31,827 bases of DNA, taken from contig JBNGIQ010009493.1 of the NCBI GenBank assembly GCA_049999765.1, positions 1 to 31,827 on the forward strand, given 5' to 3'. Each line of letters begins with the position of its first letter. The first letter of the stretch is position 1. This DNA comes from Phaeoceros laevis (lineage: Eukaryota > Anthocerotophyta > Anthocerotopsida > Notothyladales). The notes under the pieces were generated by a model. It saw only the letters and a program-made list of their open reading frames with translations. It searched no databases and had not been told where the DNA came from. Shown here one piece after another: positions 1 to 8,604 of this stretch. Both the position numbers and the translations under genes were made by a program.

Positions 1-69
1 GCTGTACAGGAGGGTGAAAAGAAGCTGGACATCAGACAGGTGGTGGTTTGTGCGGCAATCGGATTTTTG
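1..69 (+). pseudogene. Fragment of the MAMYB gene, inverted relative to the parent
   Basis: These 69 bases match the minus-strand MAMYB coding sequence at about 6297-6365 with one visible difference, which is synonymous (a Val codon, GTT against GTG). They encode MAMYB residues 20-43 in frame, from the cytosolic lead into the first membrane segment (KKLDIRQ then VVVCAAIGF). The match stops after TTTTTGCT, where sequence of the GH9 pseudogene begins. The left side is cut by the window edge, so a longer MAMYB copy may lie outside. The near-identity points to a recent event, or to an assembly join. Confidence 0.85.
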
Positions 70-127
70 CTAGAGGCTACAACGTATGTGAACTAGTCCA
101 GAGTTCACATATGTTGCAGCCTCTAGC
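69..127. repeat. Short foldback (inverted repeat) at the duplication junction
   Basis: Arms at 70-94 and 102-126 are reverse complements at 23 of 25 positions, extended by one more pair (69/127), around a 7-nt loop. The right arm is the GH9 sequence coding EAATYVNS. The left arm is its inverted copy, and read on the minus strand it supplies a false C-terminal tail and stop codon. Such hairpins are left by template switching or fold-back repair. It is too short to call a transposon. Confidence 0.8.
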
Positions 128-1553
128 TCGTCGAAGTTATCTTGATGGTCTGGTCCTCCCACGACGGCCCCCGTGAGCAGATTAGGACTGGGGACAGAGC
201 TGCTGTAGTAAAAAGTGAAGCCGTCCTGGCAATCCACCTTTTGGAGGTGCTCTCTGATGGAGGGAACGGAAGCTCCTCGATGGTGCACCTGTTGAGGGTA
301 GGATGGCCCGAACCCCACCATGTACGAAATGCCTCTGGGATTCTTGCCCAGAATGTAGTCCACCTGGTGCTGGGCTACCTGCAGCATTTGTTCGGGGGTG
401 ATGCTGGAGGCGTTCCCATTGCAGGCCACGCTGTCTACGTTAGCCTGCCACAGTTGTTCCTGGTATGGGGTGAGAAGGAAATCTGCAGCTGTCAGCCTGT
501 CACATATTGCATGTTACACTGCCCTGCCTGATACAGAAGGCCTCCTGAAATCAATGAGCATGGATCAATAGTTCAGTTTCACAAACTGTAATCATGAGAT
601 CACGATGCAAGCAATTCTGAACCAAAACTTGAGCACAAAGTTCGTTTAAGGGTTGCCTAACCTGGGGAGAATGCAAAAGTTTCGGAGTACCTGTATTGGG
701 TATGGAAGACCAAACAAAGTGACCTGCTTGTGCTGTGTAAACCTGCAAGGAGGAATCGTAGTTCTGGTAGTACATCTGCAATGCAAAAAGAATGTGAGTT
801 GTGGCTGATATTTGTCTAAATGACGGAAACCAACCGCACTGCTGCCAGAAGAAATATCCAGACGATACGCACAATGGACAGTAGAGCATGAGCCCCATGG
901 TACTCGTTGTCCCAGCTGAACCCAGCAGGTGTGTTTTGTGTTCCTTTCGTCTCAGCGTCGTGGTCAGAGAGATATTGCAGGTAAGTGCTGTCCTTTGTAG
1001 CTCTGTATAGCCAGGCTTCGCACCAGAAGAGTTCATCCTGCTAAAGTTGTGACTAGTTTAGAAAACCAGCTTGCAGGCAAGCACTTCATTCATGATCAGC
1101 TTGTTGATTGGATGAGACTGATGAACAAGTAACATTCACTTGAGAAGTTTACCAGACATCAATATTTTACCTCATATCCAGATCTAGAGTAGGAGCAGTA
1201 ATAAGGGCATACTACATCCTTGTACTGGTCTCACTATAAGATCCTCTGTACGAGTCTGCAAATGTGAACAACTGTCCAATTGATGGCAGCAACCTGCCTG
1301 TTGAGATTTGCAGGCAGAAAACCCAATTGCGAGTTTGATCTTGACCTGCTGCGAGTGTGGCAATAGAGTATTGGAGTAGTCTGGGTCCGATATTTGGAAA
1401 ACAATTGCAGCAGCTGCCAAAGCAGCGGCATTCTCAGCGGCCACGTCTGAACCTGGATGCTGAGCATCAACCTTGTAAGCAGTTCGGTCAGTGTCCATAT
1501 CCTCAGGCCTTTCCCAGCACGCGTGGTCTAGCCCTGCATTGCCAACCTGTTCG
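70..1553 (-). pseudogene. GH9 endoglucanase (cellulase) pseudogene, 5'-truncated
   Basis: Five exon-like blocks read in GH9 order on the minus strand. Block 1 (1346-about 1553) has [10 protein letters not shown] and [15 protein letters not shown]. Block 2 (1171-1271) has [10 protein letters not shown] and CPYYCSYS. Block 3 (873-1037) has DELFWCEAWLYRA and FSWDNEYHGAHALLS. Block 4 (662-775) has IPNTGTPKLLHSPQ. Block 5 (70-527) has MQYVT, DYILGKNPRGISYMVGFG, HHRGASVPS and LTGAVVGGPD. GT-AG borders are still visible. The gene looks dead: the N-terminal exons with the catalytic Asp pair are absent; a 1-nt-type frameshift lies near 1207-1225; an apparent 8-bp tandem duplication near 488-502 puts a stop after MQYVTG; and the segment before the catalytic Glu (normally RxDYxxxEP) is deleted. 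The last residues come from the foldback at 69-127. GH9 enzymes cut cell-wall beta-1,4-glucan. Confidence 0.88.
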
Positions 1554-2825
1554 AAGATCGGTTGGTGTAAGCGTGAGAAATCACATTCAGGCCAGCCTAA
1601 ACTACAGAGGTCGTAGGAAGACTCGAAAAGCCAATTTCCGCAATTCCTAGTGCGCAGAGGTCGATTGACATTTTTTCTTGGGGCAACCCTCTGCTGGCTA
1701 ATCTGCCTCCTAGATTTGCTTGTACCAGATGTGAGGGAGCAGGGGAAGAGGGGTGATCCTTAGGGAATTGTGAACAATTAGAGCTACTTCCTGGGGGCTG
1801 GGAGGGGGGCATTCTCATGTGAATGCTTCTGGATGGTGAGTGAAGAGTTTAGCAACCAGCACTTCTGGTGAGCTGAAGGTGGTTGGAGAACATCTTGGTG
1901 TTCCGATATCGGTGACCTGGTATGGAGCGCGTAGGCGCTTAAGGAATTTACGCCAAACTTGTGCGGCAGGTGACCGTCGGCAGCTGCTGGGAGAAAAGAA
2001 GCTATAAAGGTCCTGCAGACGCGCGGTGTGAGGGCGTAATAGGTCACGGCTGTGTTTGGAGGTGTTAGCCAAGTTGCATGCTGTGGGCTGGGCTGCCTCA
2101 GAGGACGCTGAGTGATGTGGTTAGCACCTTGGTCACTGCCAGGTTGGACGCTCCAAGCATTTGTTCAGGAATCGGGCGGAGAAGCAGCCAAATGATTGAA
2201 AGCAGTTGAGCAGCAAAAGCGATTTTTGAAGGCAGCTTCGACGTGAATGGGGGCAGCTCCTGGGGTTCCGGGGTGGGAAATGGAGGTTCTGGCAGGTTTG
2301 CTCCTTCTGTTGGAAGAACGGTTGCGCCGGTGTACCCAGCTGAACATTTCCCAGGGGACTACTGCAGTGGGTAAACCACAAGAGGCTTGGCCACAGCAGG
2401 CTCCAGTACTGCACCAGGGGCCAAAAAGCTTCGCAACCATCCGGCTGCCCCTGAGCTGCTTCGTACCCGCCTCTTCCAACTGGGATCTTGGCTCATAAAT
2501 TCTCCTCACCAGTTCCCTTGCCTCAGCCCGTCTCACCGCCGCTGCGTGTTCCTCGACTGGCTGGCTCTGTCGTGGTTTATCAAGGTACTAACAACAGCAC
2601 GAGGAGGCAACGAAACGAGGCACGCGGCAAACTGGTCTCAATCGGAATCGTGTCAAGGTGCCTCCGTGCGACGTTAAAATAGAGAAGCAGCCAGAAGGAG
2701 ATTTAGCGTCCTTGCAGCGTCAAGTACTCGACAGTATGGACTTTGACATGGTGATATCGGGAAGTTCGATTTGATAAGTCCAAGTGGACATGTTTACGGC
2801 GCTGGAATCACGAAATCGGTAGAGA
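1554..2825. other. Unassigned stretch, possible decayed minus-strand coding sequence
   Basis: No family recognised. On minus there are overlapping open stretches at 2165-2536 (starts MRRAEARELVRRIYEPRSQ, charged and helical), 2133-2414 and 1815-2072 (contains KFLKRLRAPYQVTDIG). A third frame through 2130-2370 reads a proline-rich stretch and then a hydrophobic segment (IAFAAQLLSIIWLLL). Frame changes every 100-200 nt could mean short exons or decay. The last 150 bases are probably the promoter and 5' UTR of the F-box gene. Confidence 0.3.
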
Positions 2826-5020
2826 ATGGGGAAGTTCTCCGGGGCACCTAGATCTGACGAAGGATGGGCGAATGTGGTGGTACCAGAGGTTTTCCGGCTG
2901 GTTGGGGCTCATCTTCCCCAGCGTGAGGTGTCCGCAATGGTCTGCGTTAACAAATCCTGCCGCTCTCTCTTATCAATGCACGCTCCTTTTTGGAGGGTAC
3001 GGTATCTGCCACTATCTGTAGCCGCTCTGCCAATCAAAGCATCCCTGCAGATTGTTTCCCACATGGTTGGCCTCATCTTGACCAGACGTAAGCAGGTGCT
3101 GGATCTTCGGGGTGCCAAGAACGCAGGGGAGCGCTTAATGGCAGCTCTGTCTCTGGTACTTTCGTAAGCTTACTGGCCTGTCCCGCAGCTGAGTAACCTG
3201 AATTTTTTGCTGTCGGTCAGGCTCTAAATTCCGAGATGTTTGCCAGGACCGCTATATGAACGTGGAAGAGATCAATTTAGAGTTTGCTCAAGATTTGGAG
3301 GACCGCAATTTGGAGAGTATATCCCTCAAGGTAATTGTCTCCGGGTTTTCCTCCGGGTATTGTGGCTGGGAGCGGCTGATAACCTTCAGCTTACGTTCTG
3401 TATCGGCAGAGAATTTGTGACATGTCGACTGTGTTCTGCAGAAATTGCTGCATCTCAACCTGAATGCCTGCCAGAAAATCACGGATGATGGCATCAAAGC
3501 CATAGCGTCGTCCAACCCTCAGCTAGAAAGTATCTCGATCTATTGGAATTTGAAGTGAGCACCTTCTGACCACTTAGGGTTCAGCTGTAGGCACCGGGTG
3601 CAACTTTGGAAGTTGAAAGCCGATTGTTTGCTCACACAGTGCAACTGTTTCCTGGTATTGCTGCATCTGCCAGGGTTTCGGATCGTGCTGTGGAAAGCCT
3701 GCTATCCTGCTGTAAGGGACTCACAAGTTTAGACCTTAGTGGCTGTAAGGTAGTTCCCTTCTCTTGTCTTCAAGTGGTGCACATTGACATCCCTAGAAGA
3801 TTTACCTGGGCAGTACTTACCATCTGGGTTGTTCTGGTCTGCAGAACATTACTGATGCAAGCTTAGTGCTTTTAGCTAGAGAGGGCAAGAACGTTGTGAA
3901 CTTAAATCTAACACGGTAAGCATCGTTTCTATTTCGAATTTGGTTTGTCCTGGCTAAACAAGACTGGTGCATGAAGTGGTTGCAACCGGCATGCAGGTGT
4001 GTGAAGCTGACTGATGACGGATTATTGCAGCTTTTGGATAACTGTCAGAAGCTTCAAGAGCTCTACCTGTATGCAATACCAGGGTAAAGGCCATGGTGTG
4101 AAGTTTATTCCTGGGGCTGACGTTTGTGCCATGTTCTTAAATGTGAAAGCTTGTTGAGTTACATGGAACCTGAGCACAATCTACTTGGCATCTAAAGTTT
4201 GACAGACAATTCCTTCAAGAGGTTCTTCCAGCTGCAGAGTCTGGAGTTGTTAGATCTTTGTGGTGCACAGGTGTGTTGCCTCTCATATTTCAAGTTATCC
4301 TTGTCAGGATGTGACCATGTGCAGTCCTCAGATCGCACACATTCCGGATCCTGTGTTGTATATTCGGTGTTTCTGAAGAGAGTACCTTCTTTTATTTGTA
4401 ACAGGCTCTCAGCGATATTGGGCTAAAGGCAGTGGCTCAGTGCAAGAAGCTAAGGTCCTTGAACTTGACTTGGTGAGTTCTGGGATCCATGCCGCACCGT
4501 GGCTAGTAAGTTTTAGCTGCTTTTATCATGGTGTTTTTCAAACCAATATATAAACTTGCTCGTGACTGTATATAGGTGCGTGAGAATTACAGATATGGGG
4601 TTAATAGAAATCGCCAGAAATGGATTGGCCCTGGAACTGTTGAGGTACACTTCCCATGGGTTATCTATCCATTTTCTGATCAATTTGCATTTTGAGAATT
4701 ACGTTACCCCGTTAAGGAGGTTCTGACATAATTGTGAACCTATTGATTTCTGGATTTTGAGCAGCTTGCATGGGCTGCTTGGGGTCACTGACGAAGGAAT
4801 CAAAGCGCTATCCGAGAGCTGTTCACAGTCTCTGGCAACTCTAGATGTGAACGGTTGTGTCAATATTCAGGTTAGTGACCTCAGGCACGTATTTCACTGT
4901 CGGGGTATGAAGGGCGAAGGTTGATGTGTGAAGTATTGCATCCATTCTATGCAGAGCCGATCAAAAAGCTGTTTGCTCCAACTTTTTCCAAGGCTTACAA
5001 CGTTCATCGTACACAGCTAG
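2826..5020 (+). CDS. F-box/LRR protein, like Arabidopsis At3g58530
   Basis: Twelve exons join in frame to 347 aa: 2826-2996, 3096-3155, 3247-3330, 3442-3554, 3674-3749, 3845-3915, 3997-4083, 4198-4270, 4405-4472, 4576-4644, 4765-4870, 4955-5020. Residues about 12-57 form the F-box (VPEVFRLVGAHLPQRE, then SLLSMHAPFW). The rest is a run of cysteine-containing LRRs such as LNLNACQKITDDGI, LDLSGCKNITD, LNLTRCVKLTDDGLLQ and LNLTWCVRITD. The end reads LFPRLTTFIVHS and matches the family's C-terminus. Length is close to the Arabidopsis protein (about 350 aa). The family acts as substrate adaptor of SCF ubiquitin ligases; the substrate is unknown. Introns are 81-134 nt with GT-AG ends; exon 8 uses an AAG acceptor. 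All junctions keep phase and no internal stop was seen, so the gene looks functional. A broken inverted copy of exons 6-9 lies at 20132-20728. Confidence 0.93.
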
Positions 5021-5414
5021 ATGGGCCGAGGTGGTCGTTTATTTGCATGTATGTACGGCGGCAACTTGCACCACTCTGCTTATCTCGGGCACCTTTTGGT
5101 AAAAGGTCTTTGCGTGGGGGACTACACTGACACAGCAGTAGTTACAGGATTCGTGTCTCCTCGAGCATGTCAGTACCAATTTATACTGATTTGCCACTGC
5201 ACACTATGTAGTATGTACTGACACACTACAGACATTCTCCGCAGATATTGATGCCAAGGCATGTGCCCAGTAAATAATCACAACACGTCTCTCAGATCAA
5301 AGTTGAAGGGAACTCCCTTCCCCACTACCTACGTTTCGAATCCCTGACCCGCAAACGAAGATCCAAGGTAGCTCCAAGGTTCAGTCATTTGGCAAAAATG
5401 TCATGTCTACTCGA
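5021..5414. other. Intergenic gap between convergent genes
   Basis: This gap holds the 3' ends of the F-box gene (+) and the MAMYB gene (-). I see no further coding exon or RNA gene here. A TTCGAATCCC string near 5335 resembles a tRNA T-loop, but no cloverleaf can be built around it. Confidence 0.5.
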
Positions 5415-6422
5415 CTATTCTGCATCTGGATTGGTGTCAGCCGCCCCTTTCTTGCTGCGGAAACTTTCACGCAAATCAGAATACCGTCTGAAGCACTGGG
5501 CTTTTGATTTTCCGGGGACTGCAGCTGCAATTTTGTCCCACCTCATAGACGAATCCTTCGGGAACACCTTTAACGCTGTCAACAGGGCTTTATCACTCTC
5601 CTCGCTCCATTCAATCGGTTTTTCCTTGCCTGTAGCAGTATGTTCGATCCCTGAGACTCCATTTGACAAGCTGTCGTTTGCTTCTTCTCTCTGACTCAAA
5701 GGAGACGAAATGTCCACCGTGGAAACTTTCCTCCGTGCCAGAAATTTGGCATAAGAATCATCATCAGCAGGCTTTCGTTCTGCTAGGGCCTTGGCCATCT
5801 TTATGACACTCTCCACGCCGTGTGAACCCTGAAAAACCTCGGAAACTATGTCCCATCTCCTGGCTGTACCTCGGGGATGCTTTGCCATCTGCTTTCTTAG
5901 CAACTCAAAGTCTGCTGCTGTCCATGCCTCTTCACGAACAACATCTGTGGCATCATTCGCATTGTCAGATTCAATTGCTTTGGCAGTATTCCGAGACTTC
6001 AAGCCCTCATCCACGGTCCCTTCTTTCCCCTTCTGTGGTACTGCTTGAAGGCTTTCCTTGGATTGCACTCTGCTCAAATTCGTCTCCTGCCTCCTGCGAC
6101 CACTCTGCCTCCTGTCAGACTCGGTAGAGGTAGGCTCAATGCTCTCCTCCAAGGGAAGAAGCTCCCCAACCCCCACCCTACAATCACCCCCCGTGTAGGA
6201 GGAGGGAGCGAATGGACCAACAATAAGTGCAACACCGATCCAGTAGGCAACGACCCGCGTAATGCTGCTCCCAACCATCCATCCGTAACCTAGAAGCAAA
6301 AATCCGATTGCCGCACACACCACCACCTGTCTGATGTCCAGCTTCTTTTCACCCTCCTGTACAGCAGGCCCTGATGCAAGCTGGAACCGCGGCCTATCAT
6401 CCTCAATGTAATCATAATCCAT
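5415..6422 (-). CDS. MAMYB: Membrane-anchored MYB/SANT transcription factor (MAMYB-like)
   Basis: A single exon encodes 335 aa from the ATG at 6422 (MDYDYIEDDRPRFQL, an acidic start as in the plant family). An in-frame ATG at 6470 would add 16 residues and is less likely. Two hydrophobic segments lie at residues 33-50 (VVVCAAIGFLLLGYGWMV) and about 55-73, with basic residues just before them. An acidic, Ser-rich linker follows. SANT/MYB domain 1 spans about 164-214 (EEAWTAADFELLRKQ, RRWDIVSEVF). Domain 2 spans about 270-322 (EWSEESDKALLTAL, RWDKIAAAVPGKSKAQC). Plant MAMYB sits in the endoplasmic reticulum membrane with the MYB part facing the cytosol and has been linked to root-hair growth. 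The double-SANT layout also resembles the C-terminus of DnaJC1/ERdj1, but no J domain is present. Residues 20-43 are duplicated in inverted orientation at 1-69. Confidence 0.88.
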   Translation of the reverse strand: MDYDYIEDDRPRFQLASGPAVQEGEKKLDIRQVVVCAAIGFLLLGYGWMVGSSITRVVAYWIGVALIVGPFAPSSYTGGDCRVGVGELLPLEESIEPTSTESDRRQSGRRRQETNLSRVQSKESLQAVPQKGKEGTVDEGLKSRNTAKAIESDNANDATDVVREEAWTAADFELLRKQMAKHPRGTARRWDIVSEVFQGSHGVESVIKMAKALAERKPADDDSYAKFLARRKVSTVDISSPLSQREEANDSLSNGVSGIEHTATGKEKPIEWSEESDKALLTALKVFPKDSSMRWDKIAAAVPGKSKAQCFRRYSDLRESFRSKKGAADTNPDAE

Positions 6423-7097
6423 GGTGCTTGCACGCAGAATTACAGATCCTGGCGCTAACTGCGAGCTCACTCCTCTGGGGTCCCTTCAGAGAACCTATAA
6501 GTATCCCGACATGCAGCATCCGCAAGAGCTAGGTCATCTTGGACGGTCTAAGAAAAAAATCCCAATCTGGGAATGCTGCTTACACCCGAAAGAAGAGCGA
6601 TCACTGCAAGACTGTCAAGTTCGTTAGACGGTGAGATCCAATCCTTGATTGCTGCACATATTTAGTGCGAGATTGACTCTTTCGTATAGCCCTACCTCCT
6701 AATCGGTAGCCAGTAATCGGCCTCCCAGGACCTGCTGGTCACCACCCTCCTCTCTATTAACTCATTCATTCCGCAGCGGATGCATCAAGAGTAGATCAGT
6801 TACTGCGCAGCCCTTGACCTACTCCGAACCCACGGCTGCCTCCGGGTATCTTCCTCCTCCAGGTGTCCAAAAATAGAGTCGAGCTATGGATGTTTCGGAC
6901 GACGCGCCTTGGTTCCGCTGCATCATCAAAATCACCACTGCCCCCCTCGTTGCGGTGTTCAATGATCGATCGGCAATACAGCAAAAGTGACTTGATTGGT
7001 GTCTAAGGAGTGTGCAAGAAAAGACGAGGGTAACTCTGTACAACTCCATTCAAGTAGAACCCCATTCAAGCCGACAGAAGAAGCTGGACATGGACTA
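6423..7097. other. Intergenic region between MAMYB and the homeobox gene
   Basis: Both flanking genes read on the minus strand, so this holds the MAMYB promoter and 5' UTR and the 3' UTR of the homeobox gene. Small ORFs on both strands overlap in several frames and resemble no family. No repeat or RNA gene stands out. Confidence 0.45.
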
Positions 7098-7631
7098 CTA
7101 CATTGGGACTGCTTGTAATGCAGCAGCTCCCTCAGGATTTCCTGTACCAAGATCGTGATCCGTGGCTTCCTCACAGTGTCTCTTTCTCTTGACAGCTTTC
7201 TTCGCTCTCGCTTTCCGATTCTGGAACCAGTTGTAGACGTTTGAGTCGCTAATGGGGCCATACTTCCCCAGATCCGCAGCAATCTCCATGATTCTTTGTT
7301 TAGCAGGTGTGCCTCCTACTTCTTTAAAGATCTTCTTGAGAGCGTGGAGCTGCTTCTGGCTGGGGCCCCAGCGTCGCTTGTTGTTGTCCCTGCTCCTGCG
7401 ATTGGCAGTTGTCGGACATGGCACGATGTCTTTATCTTGGCTAGTGCCAGGAGGTGGGTGCGCATGCCGCTCCTCAGGGTTGGACCTCCGCCGCAGTTCC
7501 ACAAGCTGGCTAAGTGTGGCATACACAGAAATTTGCTTGCGCAATGTTTCCAATTGCTCTTTGGACATAATTGACACCGCTGGAGGAGTCTTGGTGGGAA
7601 AGGGGGGCTTGCCTTCCGCAGGCCCTCCCAT
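7098..7631 (-). CDS. WOX13: WUSCHEL-related homeobox protein, WOX13 (T1) clade
   Basis: An intronless ORF of 177 aa; the chosen ATG is the first after an in-frame stop. Residues 22-34 (MSKEQLETLRKQI) match the leader typical of the ancient WOX13/T1 clade (ETLRKQI). The homeodomain covers about 86-147: RWGPSQKQLHALKKIF, then the two extra loop residues of WOX proteins, GGTPAKQRIMEIAADL, and helix 3 NVYNWFQNRKARAKK. A basic tail (VKRKRH) may serve in nuclear import. No WUS box or EAR motif is present, as expected for this clade. T1 WOX genes act in cell growth and stem-cell initiation in mosses and ferns. The absence of an intron is noteworthy, because the angiosperm members I recall are split. 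The repeats at 8154-8313 lie 0.5-0.7 kb upstream of its start. Confidence 0.87.
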   Translation of the reverse strand: MGGPAEGKPPFPTKTPPAVSIMSKEQLETLRKQISVYATLSQLVELRRRSNPEERHAHPPPGTSQDKDIVPCPTTANRRSRDNNKRRWGPSQKQLHALKKIFKEVGGTPAKQRIMEIAADLGKYGPISDSNVYNWFQNRKARAKKAVKRKRHCEEATDHDLGTGNPEGAAALQAVPM

Positions 7632-8604
7632 TGCTGGACCTTCTCCACCACAAATTTCAGTTCCCCCTTACATTCGAGACTTGCATCACCACTCCCCTAG
7701 AAAACGCCTAGCCTCTACATGTGTACCGCACACTAATAAGCACCGGGGTTTCGGTGTCGCAAGTGAGGTTTGGGGTTTAGCCTCCGTCTGGGTTCTGTGG
7801 ATCGGGTGACTGGAGTGCCGCCGGACTGCTGCCCGCGGATAAAGCCCACACCGCCGGGTTACGTAAGCCCAACAACTGCAGAAATACACGCGCAAGTTGC
7901 AATTGGTCGGTGCTACACGAGTGTCTGTCAGGTCGCGTTTCGGCTAGCAACACCTCCACAGCAGGCTGATGCAATCTGGCCGGTCACTTCCCGTCAAGCT
8001 ATGTCCAGGTCGGGACGGATGGAGAATTCTCTCTCTCGTTCGTTTCAGCTTCCATACCCTTCTTGGCGTAACTCCAAACTCTGCCCTCACCACAAACTGC
8101 TCACAGTTCGATGCTCTGGCCGCAAGCAACTGCGTGCCAGGCTCAGCTTACTGTGCGTACGGCATTGCCCGGTCTTGAAGCAACTATGCGTACGGCATTG
8201 CCCGGTCTTGAAGCAGGTTCTCCCACGTTCTCAAGTGTGCTGCTAACTAGTAATTGCGCGGTCTTGAAGCAATGGTAAGCAGGTTCTCCCACGTTCTCAA
8301 GTGTGCTGCTAACAAATAATACCCGAAAAGCCAAAAAGCGAACTTTTGCACACGAATCTTGCGTTTTTGGATACATCACACACGCTGAGCCCTTGGGCTC
8401 GGACACCACACTCAATTACCGCTAATCAAGTTCCCTTAAACCAAATCAAAACGGTACACACCATCACAGGTTCATTAACAAAAGCTGCTAAGACGCCGAC
8501 TACACACCTTTCGCTAACCAACCATTCGGTGCCTGCTACTTATTTACTTGCCTGCTAACTATCATATCAATGGCAAGCAGAATATAAGAGAAGCCTCGAG
8601 CTCA
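7632..8604. other. Upstream region of the WOX gene and 3' flank of the phosphatase gene
   Basis: There is no convincing coding sequence. Open frames here overlap on both strands, and several exist only because of the tandem repeats at 8154-8313. The part next to 7632 should carry the WOX promoter and 5' UTR. The part next to 8604 should carry the phosphatase 3' UTR. Confidence 0.5.
8154..8313. repeat. Nested tandem repeats upstream of the WOX gene
   Basis: Two repeat types are interleaved. Unit A (29 bp, TGCGTACGGCATTGCCCGGT then CTTGAAGCA) occurs at 8154-8182 and 8187-8215, with a shortened third copy at about 8255-8270. Unit B (35 bp, GCAGGTTCTCCCACGTTC then TCAAGTGTGCTGCTAAC) occurs at 8213-8247 and 8279-8313. 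Copies are identical or nearly so, so the expansion is recent. On the minus strand the repeats produce a spurious repetitive ORF. Confidence 0.85.

Noticed and set aside
69-127. Foldback as a microRNA precursor
   Set aside because: The stem is only about 25 bp with a 7-nt loop and is formed by an inverted piece of GH9 coding sequence. No lower stem or conserved mature sequence was seen.
5330-5350. TTCGAATCCC resembling a tRNA T-loop
   Set aside because: No A-box or paired acceptor stem could be built within the right distance upstream.
8154-8313. Regularly spaced repeats resembling a CRISPR array
   Set aside because: Only two copies of each of two units, no constant spacer size, and the surroundings are plant genes with spliceosomal introns.
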